A DNA stretch of 64,000 nt. It comes from Pseudomonas sp. A34-9. GTDB lineage: Bacteria > Pseudomonadota > Gammaproteobacteria > Pseudomonadales > Pseudomonadaceae. Location of the stretch: the NCBI RefSeq assembly GCF_029543085.1, contig NZ_CP119967.1, positions 4,862,501 through 4,926,500 on the forward strand. Reading direction: 5' to 3'. Shown in pieces: positions 7,118-16,443 of the stretch (its first letter is position 1; every line of letters starts with the position of its first letter). The notes beneath the pieces are model-generated. The model made no database searches and was not told where the DNA came from. It saw nothing but the letters and a program-made list of their open reading frames with translations. A program made the position numbers and the translations under genes.

Positions 7118-7444
7118 ATGCGCCCATTGAAACAGGCAATTTATTCCAGCCGTACGGCTGACAAGTTCGTCGTACGTCTGCCAGACGGAATGCGGGAACG
7201 CATTGCCGAGGTGGCTCGCAATCATCATCGCAGCATGAACTCCGAAATCATTGCGCGCCTTGAGCAGAGTCTTATTCAGGAAGGCGCACTGGGCGAAGAG
7301 CTGAGCATGCGCCTGGACAGCCCGGAGCTGTCGCTGCACGAGCGTGAGCTGTTGCAACGTTTCCGCCAGCTGTCTCACCGCCAGCAGAATGCCTTGGTGT
7401 CCTTGATTGCCCACGACGCAGAAATGGCAGCAGACGCGTCCTGA
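7118..7444 (+). CDS. amrZ: Arc-type ribbon-helix-helix regulator AmrZ/AlgZ
   Basis: 108-aa global regulator of alginate, motility and c-di-GMP genes. After a flexible N terminus, the DNA-contacting beta strand is KFVVRLP (residues 16-22), followed by the two RHR helices ([20 protein letters not shown]) and the C-terminal tetramerisation segment ([21 protein letters not shown]). These match P. aeruginosa AmrZ almost throughout. ATG at 7118 is shared with the family. Upstream features suggest AlgU-driven transcription and autorepression; a strong terminator follows. Its products of control (cyclases, BdlA-like receptors) are also represented at the far end of this window. Confidence 0.95.
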   Translation: MRPLKQAIYSSRTADKFVVRLPDGMRERIAEVARNHHRSMNSEIIARLEQSLIQEGALGEELSMRLDSPELSLHERELLQRFRQLSHRQQNALVSLIAHDAEMAADAS

Positions 7445-7461
7445 GCCATACCGAACATCTC

Positions 7462-7489
7462 AAGCCAGCTTAATTGCTGGCTTTTTTTT
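7462..7489 (+). terminator. amrZ terminator
   Basis: Hairpin with arms GCCAGC/GCTGGC around TTAATT, followed by eight T residues. Confidence 0.9.
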
Positions 7490-7516
7490 GCGCGGATTTT
7501 GGGTAATCGTGGGCAC

Positions 7517-7546
7517 AAAAAAAGCCCGCCAATTGGCGGGCTTTTT
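7517..7546. terminator. Bidirectional terminator for mgtE
   Basis: Perfect palindrome GCCCGCCAATTGGCGGGC (7524-7541) with an A-run before and a T-run after it. It lies 12 nt beyond the mgtE stop on the minus strand and also backs up the amrZ terminator. Confidence 0.9.
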
Positions 7547-7558
7547 AATTGCAGCCGG

Positions 7559-9001
7559 TTAGAGCAGGAAGATTGTCGCCAACCCCAGGAATATGAAGAA
7601 GCCACCACTGTCGGTCATCGCAGTGATCATCACGCTGGCGCCCATTGCCGGATCTCGCCCCATCTTCGCCAGGGTCATAGGGATCAAAACCCCCATCAAT
7701 GCAGCCAGTAACAGGTTAAGTGTCATCGCCGCGGTCATTACCACGCCCAGGGACCAACTCCCGTAGAGCAGATAAGCGACGACACCGATCACACCCCCCC
7801 AGACCAAGCCATTGATCAAACCTACCGCCAACTCCTTGCGCATCAGGCGCGAAGTATTACCGGTACTGACCTGATCGAGCGCCATGGCGCGAACGATCAT
7901 GGTGATCGTCTGGTTACCGGAATTACCGCCAATACCCGCCACGATCGGCATGAGTGCCGCCAGTGCTACCAGCTTCTCGATCGAACCCTCGAACAGACCG
8001 ATCACTCGCGACGCGACAAATGCAGTGATCAAGTTGACCGCAAGCCACGCCCAACGGTTACGCAGAGACTTCCAGACCGAAGCGAAGATATCTTCCTCTT
8101 CACGCAGACCGGCCATGTTGAGGACTTCGCTCTCGCTTTCCTCACGAATCAGATCGACCATTTCGTCAATCGTCAGACGGCCGATCAACTTGCCGTTTTT
8201 ATCGACTACCGGAGCGGAGATCAAGTCGTAACGCTCGAAGGCCTGCGCGGCGTCATAGGCATCTTCGTCCGGATGGAAACTTACCGGATCGCTGGCCATC
8301 ACCTCGGCAACTTGTTTGTCCGGGTCATTGACCAAAAGGCGCTTGATCGGCAGCACACCTTTGAGCACACCATCGTAATCAACGACAAAGAGCTTGTCGG
8401 TATGGCCCGGAAGCTCTTTGAGTCGACGCAGATAACGCAGAACCACCTCAAGACTGACATCCTCACGGATAGTCACCATCTCAAAGTCCATCAACGCACC
8501 GACCTGATCCTCGTCGTAAGACAGGGCCGAACGCACGCGCTCACGCTGCTGGTTATCCAGACTCTCCATCAGCTCATGGACGACGTCTCGCGGCAGCTCG
8601 GAAGCCAGGTCAGCAAGTTCGTCGGCGTCCATGTCCTTGGCGGCAGCCAGGAGCTCGTGATCGTCCATGTCGGCGATCAACGTTTCACGAACGGAGTCGG
8701 ATACTTCGAGAAGAATGTCGCCGTCGCGATCGGCCTTGACCAATTGCCAGAGCGTCAGACGATCGTCCAGCGGCAAGGCTTCAAGAATGTAGGCGACGTC
8801 GGCAGAGTGCAAATCATCAAGCTTGCGTTGCAGCTCGACGAGATTTTGTCGATGAACCAGGTTTTCGACGCGATCGTGATGCGCGCCTTCCTGGCGATGA
8901 GTCAGGTCTTCAACGACGCGCTGACGCTGCAGCAACTCGACAACCTGAGCCAGGCGATCCTGCAGGCTTTCTTGTGTTTTCTTTACTTCGATTTCGGACA
9001 T
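7559..9001 (-). CDS. mgtE: Magnesium transporter MgtE
   Basis: 480-aa inner-membrane Mg2+ channel. Domain order follows the family: N-terminal superhelical Mg2+-sensing domain (about residues 30-155, with repeated acidic DMDDHELLAAAKDMDADELADL), two CBS domains (about 160-285, e.g. LFVVDYDGVLKGVL and VSFHPDEDAYDAA), a plug helix, then five membrane helices (about 310-480). The pore signature PIVAGIGGNSGNQ is present. MSEIEVKK at 9001 is the start; the 10 upstream codons of the open frame lack a ribosome site. The terminator at 7517-7546 ends the transcript. Gating by the cytosolic domains keeps Mg2+ homeostatic without transcriptional control. Confidence 0.95.
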   Translation of the reverse strand: MSEIEVKKTQESLQDRLAQVVELLQRQRVVEDLTHRQEGAHHDRVENLVHRQNLVELQRKLDDLHSADVAYILEALPLDDRLTLWQLVKADRDGDILLEVSDSVRETLIADMDDHELLAAAKDMDADELADLASELPRDVVHELMESLDNQQRERVRSALSYDEDQVGALMDFEMVTIREDVSLEVVLRYLRRLKELPGHTDKLFVVDYDGVLKGVLPIKRLLVNDPDKQVAEVMASDPVSFHPDEDAYDAAQAFERYDLISAPVVDKNGKLIGRLTIDEMVDLIREESESEVLNMAGLREEEDIFASVWKSLRNRWAWLAVNLITAFVASRVIGLFEGSIEKLVALAALMPIVAGIGGNSGNQTITMIVRAMALDQVSTGNTSRLMRKELAVGLINGLVWGGVIGVVAYLLYGSWSLGVVMTAAMTLNLLLAALMGVLIPMTLAKMGRDPAMGASVMITAMTDSGGFFIFLGLATIFLL

Positions 9002-9322
9002 AGGCGAACTCCACTCCCAGCAGCGGGGCACGCCGGAAGGATCAATCAGTCAATTCATGATTGGTGAAACGGGGTACTGAGTAACTACTGGGTAAGTCCA
9101 TGGAGGTTTTCCACAAGCCCCGGCGGGGCTGACGGGCGCAATGATACACCGCCTGACGGTTTAAAACGTTAAAAAATCGCGGTCGAAACAAGCGCTTGCG
9201 AAACAATCCTGAGCGCTGTCGTGATCCTTGCAAATGCGACGACGCATCCTGAAAAGAAAACACACCTGCACCGGAAAATGTAGCGACTACCCTTGAGCGT
9301 AGATCGTCATGGAGGACGTCGA
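9002..9322. other. Divergent spacer mgtE / BamE-like gene
   Basis: 321 bp between divergent genes. It contains a GC-rich inverted segment (CCCCGGCGGGGC, 9118-9129) in the mgtE leader. I can point to no specific operator, riboswitch or small gene. Confidence 0.4.
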
Positions 9323-9841
9323 ATGCCATTTAAACCATCGCACATTACCCTCATCGGCCTGCTTTGCCTGCCACCCAGTGGCGCTGCCGTCACCTTCCAT
9401 CGCTGCGAAGCAGTCGACGGCAGCATCACCTTCACATCAATGAGCTGCGTTCAAGGTGAACGACGCTCAGTGCAGGACGTTCACCCCTACTTGCCCGGAT
9501 CAGTCGCGGCAGTGATGCCGGAGCACAATCACGAAGAAACATCCGGCATGACAAACCGAATTCGAGAACCCGTCATTGTTGGCCGCGCAGAAGACCGATG
9601 CGGCAATCTGATCGACGCAAGACAACGTCGCGAAGCGATCATCAATCGACGTGTGATTGCCGGCATGAGCCAGCAAGACGTCGAAAGCGCGCTAGGCAAA
9701 CCGGACAAGGTGAACATTCGAACATCGACGACAAGCTATCGATACGACCTCAAGCGAGGCCGTAGTGCTCAAATAGATTTTGATGAGAGAGGATGCGTGA
9801 AGGAAAAAGCCAAATCCCGGACAGCAAAAAGCCCGCGTTAA
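9323..9841 (+). CDS. Exported protein: DUF4124-like N-terminus and BamE/SmpA-like motif
   Basis: 172-aa secreted protein. A signal peptide (ITLIGLLCLPPSGAA) is followed by a DUF4124-like strand pattern with conserved Cys (FHRCEAVDGSITFTSMSC). The C-terminal half has the BamE/OmlA-type signature (VIAGMSQQDVESALGKPDKV, residues about 116-135) before a Tyr-containing strand and a lysine-rich tail. ATG at 9323 follows GGAGG. Proteins with this mix are typical uncharacterised Pseudomonas periplasmic proteins, and an envelope-associated role is inferred. A terminator follows directly, then the tRNA cluster on the other strand. Confidence 0.8.
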   Translation: MPFKPSHITLIGLLCLPPSGAAVTFHRCEAVDGSITFTSMSCVQGERRSVQDVHPYLPGSVAAVMPEHNHEETSGMTNRIREPVIVGRAEDRCGNLIDARQRREAIINRRVIAGMSQQDVESALGKPDKVNIRTSTTSYRYDLKRGRSAQIDFDERGCVKEKAKSRTAKSPR

Positions 9842-9855
9842 ACGCGGGCTTTTCG
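9826..9855. terminator. Terminator between BamE-like gene and tRNA cluster
   Basis: AAAAAGCCCGCG-TTAAA-CGCGGGCTTTT, symmetrical with A- and T-runs. It serves the plus-strand gene and the minus-strand tRNA array. Confidence 0.85.
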
Positions 9856-9860
9856 GTATA

Positions 9861-9937
9861 TGGTGCACTCGACAGGATTCGAACCTGTGACCGCTCGGTT
9901 CGTAGCCGAGTACTCTATCCAGCTGAGCTACGAGTGC
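9861..9937 (-). tRNA. tRNA-Arg (ACG), copy 1
   Basis: 77 nt, minus strand. Acceptor GCACTCG, anticodon loop CTACGAA, T-loop GTTCGAATC and encoded CCA. Identical to the next two copies. Confidence 0.97.
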
Positions 9938-10009
9938 AATTTGTGTTTTTAGACCAGACCACAACTGGCTGAAACCAAGTTATTCACATTGCTGCAACTA
10001 ACTCTTAAA

Positions 10010-10086
10010 TGGTGCACTCGACAGGATTCGAACCTGTGACCGCTCGGTTCGTAGCCGAGTACTCTATCCAGCTGAGCTACGAGTGC
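10010..10086 (-). tRNA. tRNA-Arg (ACG), copy 2
   Basis: Same 77-nt sequence as copy 1, 149 bp further on. The spacer to copy 3 is nearly identical to the spacer from copy 1, showing tandem duplication of tRNA plus spacer. Confidence 0.97.
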
Positions 10087-10157
10087 ATTTGTGTTTTTAG
10101 ACCAGATCACATCTGGTTGAAGCCAAGCTATTTACATCGCTGTAACTAACTCTTAAA

Positions 10158-10234
10158 TGGTGCACTCGACAGGATTCGAACCTGTGACCGCTCGGTTCGT
10201 AGCCGAGTACTCTATCCAGCTGAGCTACGAGTGC
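10158..10234 (-). tRNA. tRNA-Arg (ACG), copy 3
   Basis: Third identical 77-nt copy, 148 bp from copy 2 and first in the direction of transcription after tRNA-Ser. Confidence 0.97.
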
Positions 10235-10341
10235 ATTTGTTGCGCCGCATTATAGCCCGTCTAATCTCTATTCCAACCACTTTTTCTATTAATTTCAACA
10301 ACTTACAGAAAAAGCCAGATTACGACGTACTAAGCAAATAA

Positions 10342-10432
10342 TGGCGGAGAACGGGGGATTCGAACCCCCGACACCCTTTTGAGGTGTACTCCCTTAGCAG
10401 GGGAGCGCCTTCGGCCACTCGGCCAGCTCTCC
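10342..10432 (-). tRNA. tRNA-Ser (GCT)
   Basis: 91-nt class II tRNA with a long variable arm, acceptor GGAGAGC, anticodon loop containing GCT and encoded CCA. It lies immediately downstream of rsmA on the same strand, the same csrA-serV-argVYZQ-like order seen in enterobacteria. Confidence 0.95.
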
Positions 10433-10494
10433 GCAACACGGGGCGTATCTTAACCAACCTTTTCCCCGTTTGCAAACATAAAAATCGATAAAAA

Positions 10495-10683
10495 TTAATG
10501 GCTTGGTTCTTCGTCCTTCTCTTTCTTTATACGCAGGTAAATTTCCTCACGGTGCACGGCAACCTCTTTCGGGGCATTGACGCCGATACGCACTTGATTT
10601 CCTTTAACGCCGAGCACGGTCACGGTGATTTCGCCATCACCGATAATCAGGCTTTCTGCGCACCGACGAGTCAGAATCAGCAT
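10495..10683 (-). CDS. rsmA: Carbon storage regulator RsmA/CsrA
   Basis: 62-aa RNA-binding post-transcriptional repressor that binds GGA motifs in mRNA leaders and is titrated by RsmY/Z-type sRNAs. The canonical start MLILTRR, the core [18 protein letters not shown] and the RNA-contact region [13 protein letters not shown] with conserved Arg44 are all present. ATG at 10683 has AAGGAG upstream, which excludes the six extra codons of the longer frame. It lies downstream of lysC on the same strand, as in P. aeruginosa (alaS-lysC-rsmA), and upstream of tRNA-Ser. Confidence 0.97.
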   Translation of the reverse strand: MLILTRRCAESLIIGDGEITVTVLGVKGNQVRIGVNAPKEVAVHREEIYLRIKKEKDEEPSH

Positions 10684-10822
10684 ACCTTTCTCCTTACGCA
10701 ATTCAGTTCAGGGACAACAGTCTGCAAAAAAAAGGCACCCGACCTACAACCGGAGCGATCGTAGCCCTACATGCCTGAGTATTGACCAGCGCGAGCAAAA
10801 GAACAGTTCAGGGCCCGCGCCA

Positions 10823-10858
10823 TTCAAAAAATAAAGGGCGCGGTCAGACCGCGCCCTT
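10823..10858 (-). terminator. lysC terminator
   Basis: On the minus strand AAGGGCGCGGT / ACCGCGCCCTT (10834-10858), followed by TTATTTTTT. It separates lysC from rsmA, which must have its own promoter in the 150-bp gap. Confidence 0.85.
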
Positions 10859-10870
10859 CAAGAAATGGAG

Positions 10871-12112
10871 TTACTCGCCTTGACGGGCCGGAGCATCCAG
10901 TTCGAAAGCCGTGTGCAGGGCGCGCACAGCCAGTTCCAGATACTTCTCTTCAATCACTACGGAAACCTTGATTTCCGAAGTCGAGATCATCTGGATGTTG
11001 ATGCTTTCTTTCGCCAGGGATTCGAACATGCGACTGGCCACACCTGCGTGGGAACGCATGCCGACGCCGACGATCGAGACCTTGGCAATCTTGGTGTCGC
11101 CAACCACTTCACGGGCACCGATCTCGCGAGCGGTGTTTTCCAGCACGGTCTGTGCGGCCTGGTAGTCGTTGCGGTGCACGGTGAAGGTGAAGTCGGTGGT
11201 GTTATCGTGCGCGACGTTCTGCACGATCATGTCGACTTCGATGTTCGCGGCACTGATCGGGCCGAGAATCTTGAACGCCACACCCGGGGTGTCTGGCACG
11301 CCACGGATGGTCAGCTTGGCTTCATCGCGGTTGAAAGCGATGCCGGAAATGATCGGCTGTTCCATGGTTTCCTCTTCATCAATAGTAATGAGGGTGCCCG
11401 GACCCTCCTTGAAGCTGTGCAGTACGCGCAGCGGAACGTTGTACTTGCCGGCGAATTCCACCGCACGGATCTGCAACACCTTGGAGCCGAGGCTGGCCAT
11501 TTCCAGCATCTCTTCGAAGGTGATCTTGTCCAGACGCTGAGCGACCGGCACAACGCGCGGGTCAGTGGTGTAAACACCATCCACGTCGGTGTAGATCTGG
11601 CACTCGTCAGCTTTCAACGCGGCAGCCAAAGCCACGCCGGTCGTGTCGGAACCGCCACGACCGAGCGTGGTGATGTTGCCGTGCTCGTCGACGCCCTGGA
11701 AACCGGCGACAACCACCACGCGACCCGCTTTCAGATCACCGCGAATCTTCTGGTCATCAATCTGCAAGATACGCGCTTTATTGTGCGCACTGTCGGTCAG
11801 GATCCGCACCTGATTACCGGTGTACGACACCGCCGGCACACCGCGCTTGATCAGCGCCATGGCCAGCAGGGCAATCGTCACCTGCTCACCGGTGGAAACA
11901 ATCACGTCCAGCTCACGCGGAACCGGTTGAGTGTCGCCACTGATTTGCTTGGCCAGATCGATCAGACGGTTGGTTTCGCCGCTCATTGCAGACAGCACAA
12001 CCACCAGGTCATCGCCGGCATCGCGGAATTTCTTAACCTTGTCGGCGACCTGCTCGATTCTCTCGACAGTGCCGACCGAGGTGCCTCCAAATTTCTGTAC
12101 GATCAAAGCCAT
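10871..12112 (-). CDS. lysC: Aspartate kinase
   Basis: 413-aa aspartokinase that phosphorylates aspartate at the entry to Lys/Thr/Met and diaminopimelate synthesis. The N-terminal kinase domain carries KFGGTSVG (residues 7-14), SAMSGETNRL and GRGGSDTTGVALAAAL. The C-terminal half has two ACT domains (IVQNVAHDNTTDF; VSIVGVGMRSHAGVA) for allosteric inhibition. MALIVQKFGG at 12112 is the conserved start; seven upstream codons are spurious. Pseudomonas lysC can also yield a shorter beta chain from an internal start. It follows alaS after 90 bp on the same strand. Confidence 0.97.
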   Translation of the reverse strand: MALIVQKFGGTSVGTVERIEQVADKVKKFRDAGDDLVVVLSAMSGETNRLIDLAKQISGDTQPVPRELDVIVSTGEQVTIALLAMALIKRGVPAVSYTGNQVRILTDSAHNKARILQIDDQKIRGDLKAGRVVVVAGFQGVDEHGNITTLGRGGSDTTGVALAAALKADECQIYTDVDGVYTTDPRVVPVAQRLDKITFEEMLEMASLGSKVLQIRAVEFAGKYNVPLRVLHSFKEGPGTLITIDEEETMEQPIISGIAFNRDEAKLTIRGVPDTPGVAFKILGPISAANIEVDMIVQNVAHDNTTDFTFTVHRNDYQAAQTVLENTAREIGAREVVGDTKIAKVSIVGVGMRSHAGVASRMFESLAKESINIQMISTSEIKVSVVIEEKYLELAVRALHTAFELDAPARQGE

Positions 12113-12202
12113 TTCAAAGCCGCCTCTGCCCATGAAGGGCGCCCAATAATCACTCGAACAGCCGCCGGGCCCGCCACTAGACTGCGGGCCCGACAGACCG
12201 TC

Positions 12203-14821
12203 TTATAAAGCCTGCTCGACGAATGGAGCGGTCAGCGCCAGTGCGCCATCCAGTGCGCCAGCGTCGACACCGCCGCCCTGCGCCATGTCCGGACGACCAC
12301 CGCCCTTCCCGCCCACTGCCGCAGCAGCCTGTTTCATCAAATCACCGGCTTTGAGTTGGCCAGTCAGGTCCTTGGTTACACCTGCAACCAATACGACCTT
12401 TTCCTCATGGACACTGCCGAGCAGGATCACTGCGCGACCGAGTTTGTTCTTCAACTGATCAACCAGCGCCAGCAGCGCCTTGGCGTCCTGACCATCCAGG
12501 CGTGCAGCCAAAACCTTCACGCCTTTGACGTCCAGCGCCGAGGACGACAGATCGTCGCCCGCAGCACTGGCTGCCTTGGCTTGCAACTGTTCGAGTTGCT
12601 TCTCCAGTTGGCGATTGCGCTCCAGCACAGCCGACAGCTTGTCGATCAGGTTGTCGCGGCTGCCCTTGACCAGGCTGGCCGCTTCCTTGAGTTGTTCTTC
12701 TGCTGCATTCAAATACGCCAGTGCCGCAGCACCCGTGACGGCCTCGATACGACGCACGCCCGAAGCCACACCGCCTTCGCTGATGATCTTCAGCAGGCCG
12801 ATGTCACCGGTACGGTTGGCGTGGATACCGCCGCACAGTTCGACGGAGAAATCACCGCCCATGCTCAGCACACGCACGTTGTCGCCATACTTCTCGCCGA
12901 ACAGCGCCATCGCGCCTTTGTTCTTCGCGGTTTCGATGTCGGTTTCTTCAGTTTCAACCGCGGAGTTCTTGCGAATCTCGGCGTTGACGATGTCTTCCAG
13001 TGCCTTGATCTGTTCCGGCTTGATCGCTTCAAAGTGGCTGAAATCGAAACGCAGACGCTGGCTATCCACCAACGAGCCTTTCTGCTGAACGTGCTCACCC
13101 AGAACCTGACGCAGTGCAGCGTGCAGCAAGTGGGTGGCCGAGTGGTTCAACGAAGTGGCGTGACGCACCTCGGCATCCACGTGGGTTTCCACTGGCGCGC
13201 CGATGGTCAGGCTGCCCGAATCCAGCACACCGTGGTGAAGGAATGCGCCGCCGGTCTTGGTGGTGTCGCGTACGTCGAAACGTGCGCTGCCCGCCTGTAG
13301 ATAACCGCAGTCGCCAATCTGGCCGCCGGACTCAGCGTAGAACGGTGTCTGATTCAGAACGATCACCGCCTCTTCGCCTTCATTCAAGACGTCGACCGAC
13401 TGGCCGTCTTTATAGATAGCGACGATTTTTGCCGAACCGCGGGTGTCTTTGTAACCGGTGAACTCGGTGGCCACATCAACCTTGACCAAGGTGTTGTAGT
13501 CCAGACCGAACGAGCTGGCCGAACGCGCACGAACACGCTGGGCTTCCATCTCACGCTCGAAACCGGCTTCGTCGACGGTCAGGCCGCGCTCGCGCGCGAT
13601 GTCGGCGGTCAGGTCCATCGGGAAACCGTAGGTGTCGTAGAGTTTGAACACCACGTCGCCCGGCACCACGGTGCCTTTGAGCTCTGCCAGATCCTGCTCG
13701 AGAATCTTCAGGCCGTGCTCCAGAGTCTTGGAGAACTGCTCTTCTTCGGCCTTGAGCACGCGTTCGATGTTGCTCTGCTGCTTCTTCAGTTCCGGGAAGG
13801 CATCGCCCATCTCGGCAACCAGTGCGGCGACGATCTTGTAGAAGAAGCTGCCGGTCGCGCCCAGCTTGTTACCGTGACGGCAGGCGCGACGAATGATCCG
13901 GCGCAGTACATAACCGCGACCTTCGTTGGACGGCAGCACGCCGTCGGCGATCAGGAAACCGCACGAACGGATGTGGTCGGACACTACTTTGAGCGAAGAC
14001 TGATCGCCATTTTCGCAACCGATTGCCTCAGCCGAAGCCTTCAGCAGGTTCTTGAACAGGTCGATGTCATAGTTGGAATTGACGTGCTGCATCACCGCAC
14101 TGATCCGCTCCAGGCCCATGCCGGTGTCGACCGACGGTGCTGGCAACGGATGCAACACGCCATCGGCGGTGCGGTTGAACTGCATGAACACGTTGTTCCA
14201 GATCTCGATGTAACGGTCGCCGTCCTCTTCCGGCGAGCCGGGTGGGCCGCCCCAGATGTGGTCGCCGTGATCGTAGAAAATCTCGGTGCAAGGGCCGCAC
14301 GGGCCGGTATCGCCCATGGTCCAGAAGTTATCGGAGGCGTACGGCGCGCCTTTGTTGTCGCCGATGCGGATCATGCGCTCGACCGGCACACCGATCTCTT
14401 TGGTCCAGATGTCATACGCTTCGTCGTCGGAGGCGTAGACGGTGACCCAGAGTTTTTCCTTCGGCAGTTTCAGAACGCCGGTCAGGAAGGTCCAGGCAAA
14501 GGTAATCGCGTCGTGCTTGAAATAGTCGCCGAAGCTGAAGTTACCGAGCATTTCGAAGAACGTGTGGTGACGAGCGGTATAACCGACGTTTTCCAGGTCG
14601 CTGTTCTTGCCACCGGCACGCACGCATTTCTGGCTGCTGGTCGCGCGGGTGTACGCACGTTTTTCCTGGCCCAGGAAGCAGTCCTTGAACTGGTTCATCC
14701 CCGCGTTAGTGAACAGCAGGGTTGGGTCGTTGCCCGGAATCAAAGAGCTGGAGGCTACACGGGTGTGGCCTTGCTCTTCGAAGAAGCGAAGGAAGGCTTC
14801 ACGGATTTCTGCGCTTTTCAT
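12203..14821 (-). CDS. alaS: Alanine-tRNA ligase
   Basis: 872-aa class II synthetase charging tRNA-Ala. Start [14 protein letters not shown] at 14821. The aminoacylation core has the motif [16 protein letters not shown] and motif 3 region GMGLERI. The editing domain carries HSATHLLH and the zinc ligands [13 protein letters not shown], which clear mischarged Ser/Gly. The C-terminal domain ends in the glycine-rich [15 protein letters not shown]. Length is normal for the family. It lies first in alaS-lysC order; the 146-bp gap to ltaE holds its promoter. Confidence 0.98.
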   Translation of the reverse strand: MKSAEIREAFLRFFEEQGHTRVASSSLIPGNDPTLLFTNAGMNQFKDCFLGQEKRAYTRATSSQKCVRAGGKNSDLENVGYTARHHTFFEMLGNFSFGDYFKHDAITFAWTFLTGVLKLPKEKLWVTVYASDDEAYDIWTKEIGVPVERMIRIGDNKGAPYASDNFWTMGDTGPCGPCTEIFYDHGDHIWGGPPGSPEEDGDRYIEIWNNVFMQFNRTADGVLHPLPAPSVDTGMGLERISAVMQHVNSNYDIDLFKNLLKASAEAIGCENGDQSSLKVVSDHIRSCGFLIADGVLPSNEGRGYVLRRIIRRACRHGNKLGATGSFFYKIVAALVAEMGDAFPELKKQQSNIERVLKAEEEQFSKTLEHGLKILEQDLAELKGTVVPGDVVFKLYDTYGFPMDLTADIARERGLTVDEAGFEREMEAQRVRARSASSFGLDYNTLVKVDVATEFTGYKDTRGSAKIVAIYKDGQSVDVLNEGEEAVIVLNQTPFYAESGGQIGDCGYLQAGSARFDVRDTTKTGGAFLHHGVLDSGSLTIGAPVETHVDAEVRHATSLNHSATHLLHAALRQVLGEHVQQKGSLVDSQRLRFDFSHFEAIKPEQIKALEDIVNAEIRKNSAVETEETDIETAKNKGAMALFGEKYGDNVRVLSMGGDFSVELCGGIHANRTGDIGLLKIISEGGVASGVRRIEAVTGAAALAYLNAAEEQLKEAASLVKGSRDNLIDKLSAVLERNRQLEKQLEQLQAKAASAAGDDLSSSALDVKGVKVLAARLDGQDAKALLALVDQLKNKLGRAVILLGSVHEEKVVLVAGVTKDLTGQLKAGDLMKQAAAAVGGKGGGRPDMAQGGGVDAGALDGALALTAPFVEQAL

Positions 14822-14967
14822 TAGGTTCTTCCACGGAGGCTGCGGCCAAAGGCCTGTTCGAAACGTCAACAGACGAAGCGACGGCAAAGGGCCGCATTAT
14901 ATCGGCCCTGCGCGCGGGGTACAGCGTGTTTATACGATAGAAACGGTCAATTGGACGGCTAACGCTG

Positions 14968-15972
14968 TCACTTGCGCGAAAACTCGACGAATGTCGCGAC
15001 CACTTGCTCGATTTGCGAGCGATTGACGTCCATGTGCGTGACCATGCGCAGACGTGGGGCGGCACTCAACTTGATCCCCCATCCGGCGGCAAACGCCTTG
15101 ATCGCTTCGGCTTTATCGCCCATTTGCACATAAACCATGTTTGTCTGCACCGGTTCGACGATGAAACCGGCTTCACGCAGACCGTCGGCCAAAAACTGCG
15201 CGTTGGCGTGGTCGTCCGCCAGACGCTCAACGTTGTGATCCAGTGCATACAGCCCTGCTGCTGCCAGCAGGCCGGCCTGACGCATGCCGCCGCCGACCAT
15301 TTTGCGCAGACGGCGCGCCTTGCCGATCAGTTGCTCAGAACCACACAACACCGACCCCACCGGTGCACCGAGGCCTTTGGACAGGCACACCGACACCGAA
15401 TCGAAATATTGGGTGATTTCCCGCGCATCGACACCCAGTTTGACCGCCGCGTTGTACAGGCGCGCGCCGTCGAGGTGCAGTTGCAAGCCATTGTCCTGAG
15501 TGAAGCGGCGGGCGCGTGCCAGATACTCCAGCGGCAGGACTTTGCCCTGCATAGTGTTTTCCAGCGCCAGCAGGCGAGTGCGGGCAAAATGGAAGTCATC
15601 CGGTTTGATTGCCGCCGCGACCTGATCCAGATCCAGCGAACCATCGGCCTGCACTTCCAGCGGCTGCGGTTGAATCGAACCGAGCACTGCCGCGCCACCG
15701 CCCTCGTACTTGTAGGTATGCGCCTGCTGACCAACGATGTATTCATCACCGCGTTCGCAATGTGCCATTAGCCCCAGCAGGTTGCTCATGGTGCCGGTCG
15801 GCACGAACAGCGCCGCAGCGAAGCCCAAACGCTTGGCCAACTCCGCTTCCAGACGATTGACCGTCGGGTCTTCGCCGTACACGTCGTCACCGGTGTCCGC
15901 CGCGGTCATCGCGTCGAGCATGGCGGGAGTCGGTCGGGTGACGGTGTCGCTGCGAAGATCGATAACGCTCAT
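14968..15972 (-). CDS. ltaE: Low-specificity L-threonine aldolase
   Basis: 334-aa PLP fold-type I enzyme cleaving threonine/allo-threonine to glycine and acetaldehyde. Conserved start IDLRSDTVTRPTPAM. PLP-binding features are GTMSNLLGLMAHC, the Asp of LHLDGARLYNAAV and the Schiff-base lysine in SVCLSKGLGAPVGS (about residue 200), plus RKMVGGGMRQ. ATG at 15972 is followed by the full family length. It sits on the same strand as alaS, as in P. aeruginosa, but with its own upstream spacer. Confidence 0.93.
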   Translation of the reverse strand: MSVIDLRSDTVTRPTPAMLDAMTAADTGDDVYGEDPTVNRLEAELAKRLGFAAALFVPTGTMSNLLGLMAHCERGDEYIVGQQAHTYKYEGGGAAVLGSIQPQPLEVQADGSLDLDQVAAAIKPDDFHFARTRLLALENTMQGKVLPLEYLARARRFTQDNGLQLHLDGARLYNAAVKLGVDAREITQYFDSVSVCLSKGLGAPVGSVLCGSEQLIGKARRLRKMVGGGMRQAGLLAAAGLYALDHNVERLADDHANAQFLADGLREAGFIVEPVQTNMVYVQMGDKAEAIKAFAAGWGIKLSAAPRLRMVTHMDVNRSQIEQVVATFVEFSRK

Positions 15973-16173
15973 GAACCTGGCCTCTAATCAGCAGGGGAAA
16001 TCCCTTTACGAAGTGGAATTACTGCGGTCATCGCGTGGATTAATCAAGCCTTGCGCAAGGAAAAGTCGTTTCGAGCCTGCAAAAAATTCGATGGCAATCA
16101 TCAGAAAGGCGCAATGCACAGACACACAATCTGTGTTAAAAACGCTGCGCCGCCCGAGAAAGGGCGGCGAAAA

Positions 16174-16341
16174 CGTTCTCAGGGCGGGGTGCAATTCCCC
16201 ACCGGCGGTAATTGCGCGCAACGCGCATAGCCCGCGAGCGCTTGGCGACGAATGCGACTTCGGTTGAGATCGGCGACAAGGTCAGCAGACCCGGTGTGAT
16301 TCCGGGGCCGACGGTCATAGTCCGGATGAAGAGAGAACGGG
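16174..16341 (+). ncRNA. FMN riboswitch (RFN element)
   Basis: The conserved RFN landmarks are in order: CTCAGGGCGGGG, AATTCCCCACCGGCGGTAA, AGCCCGCGAGCG, GGTCAGCAGACCCGGTG, TCCGGGGCCGACGGTCA and TAGTCCGGATG, closing with GAGAGAACG. It senses flavin mononucleotide and lies about 100 nt upstream of the lumazine synthase gene. Confidence 0.95.
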
Positions 16342-16413
16342 ATTAACGCCAAAGGGCCGTCCGCGCGATGTTGTGCGTGTGCGCACCCTTGAATCCCTTT
16401 CGATTCATAACGC

Positions 16414-16436
16414 CCTGTTTTTCACACAAACAGGAG
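16414..16436 (+). promoter_or_regulatory. Shine-Dalgarno-sequestering hairpin of ribH
   Basis: CCTGTTT (16414-16420) pairs with AAACAGG (16428-16434), trapping part of the AGGAG ribosome site (16432-16436) eight bases before the ATG. No T-run follows, so translational rather than termination control by the riboswitch is inferred. Confidence 0.65.
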
Positions 16437-16443
16437 TCAGAAC

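Noticed and set aside
9861..10234. Regularly spaced identical repeats, CRISPR-like at first sight
   Set aside because: The repeats fold as tRNA-Arg and the spacers are near-identical to each other rather than unique.
10865..12208. 447-codon frame opposite lysC
   Set aside because: Antisense frame produced by GC-rich codon bias of lysC.
13715..14824. 369-codon frame opposite alaS
   Set aside because: Shadow of alaS; His/Val/Gly-rich composition typical of antisense frames in GC-rich genes.
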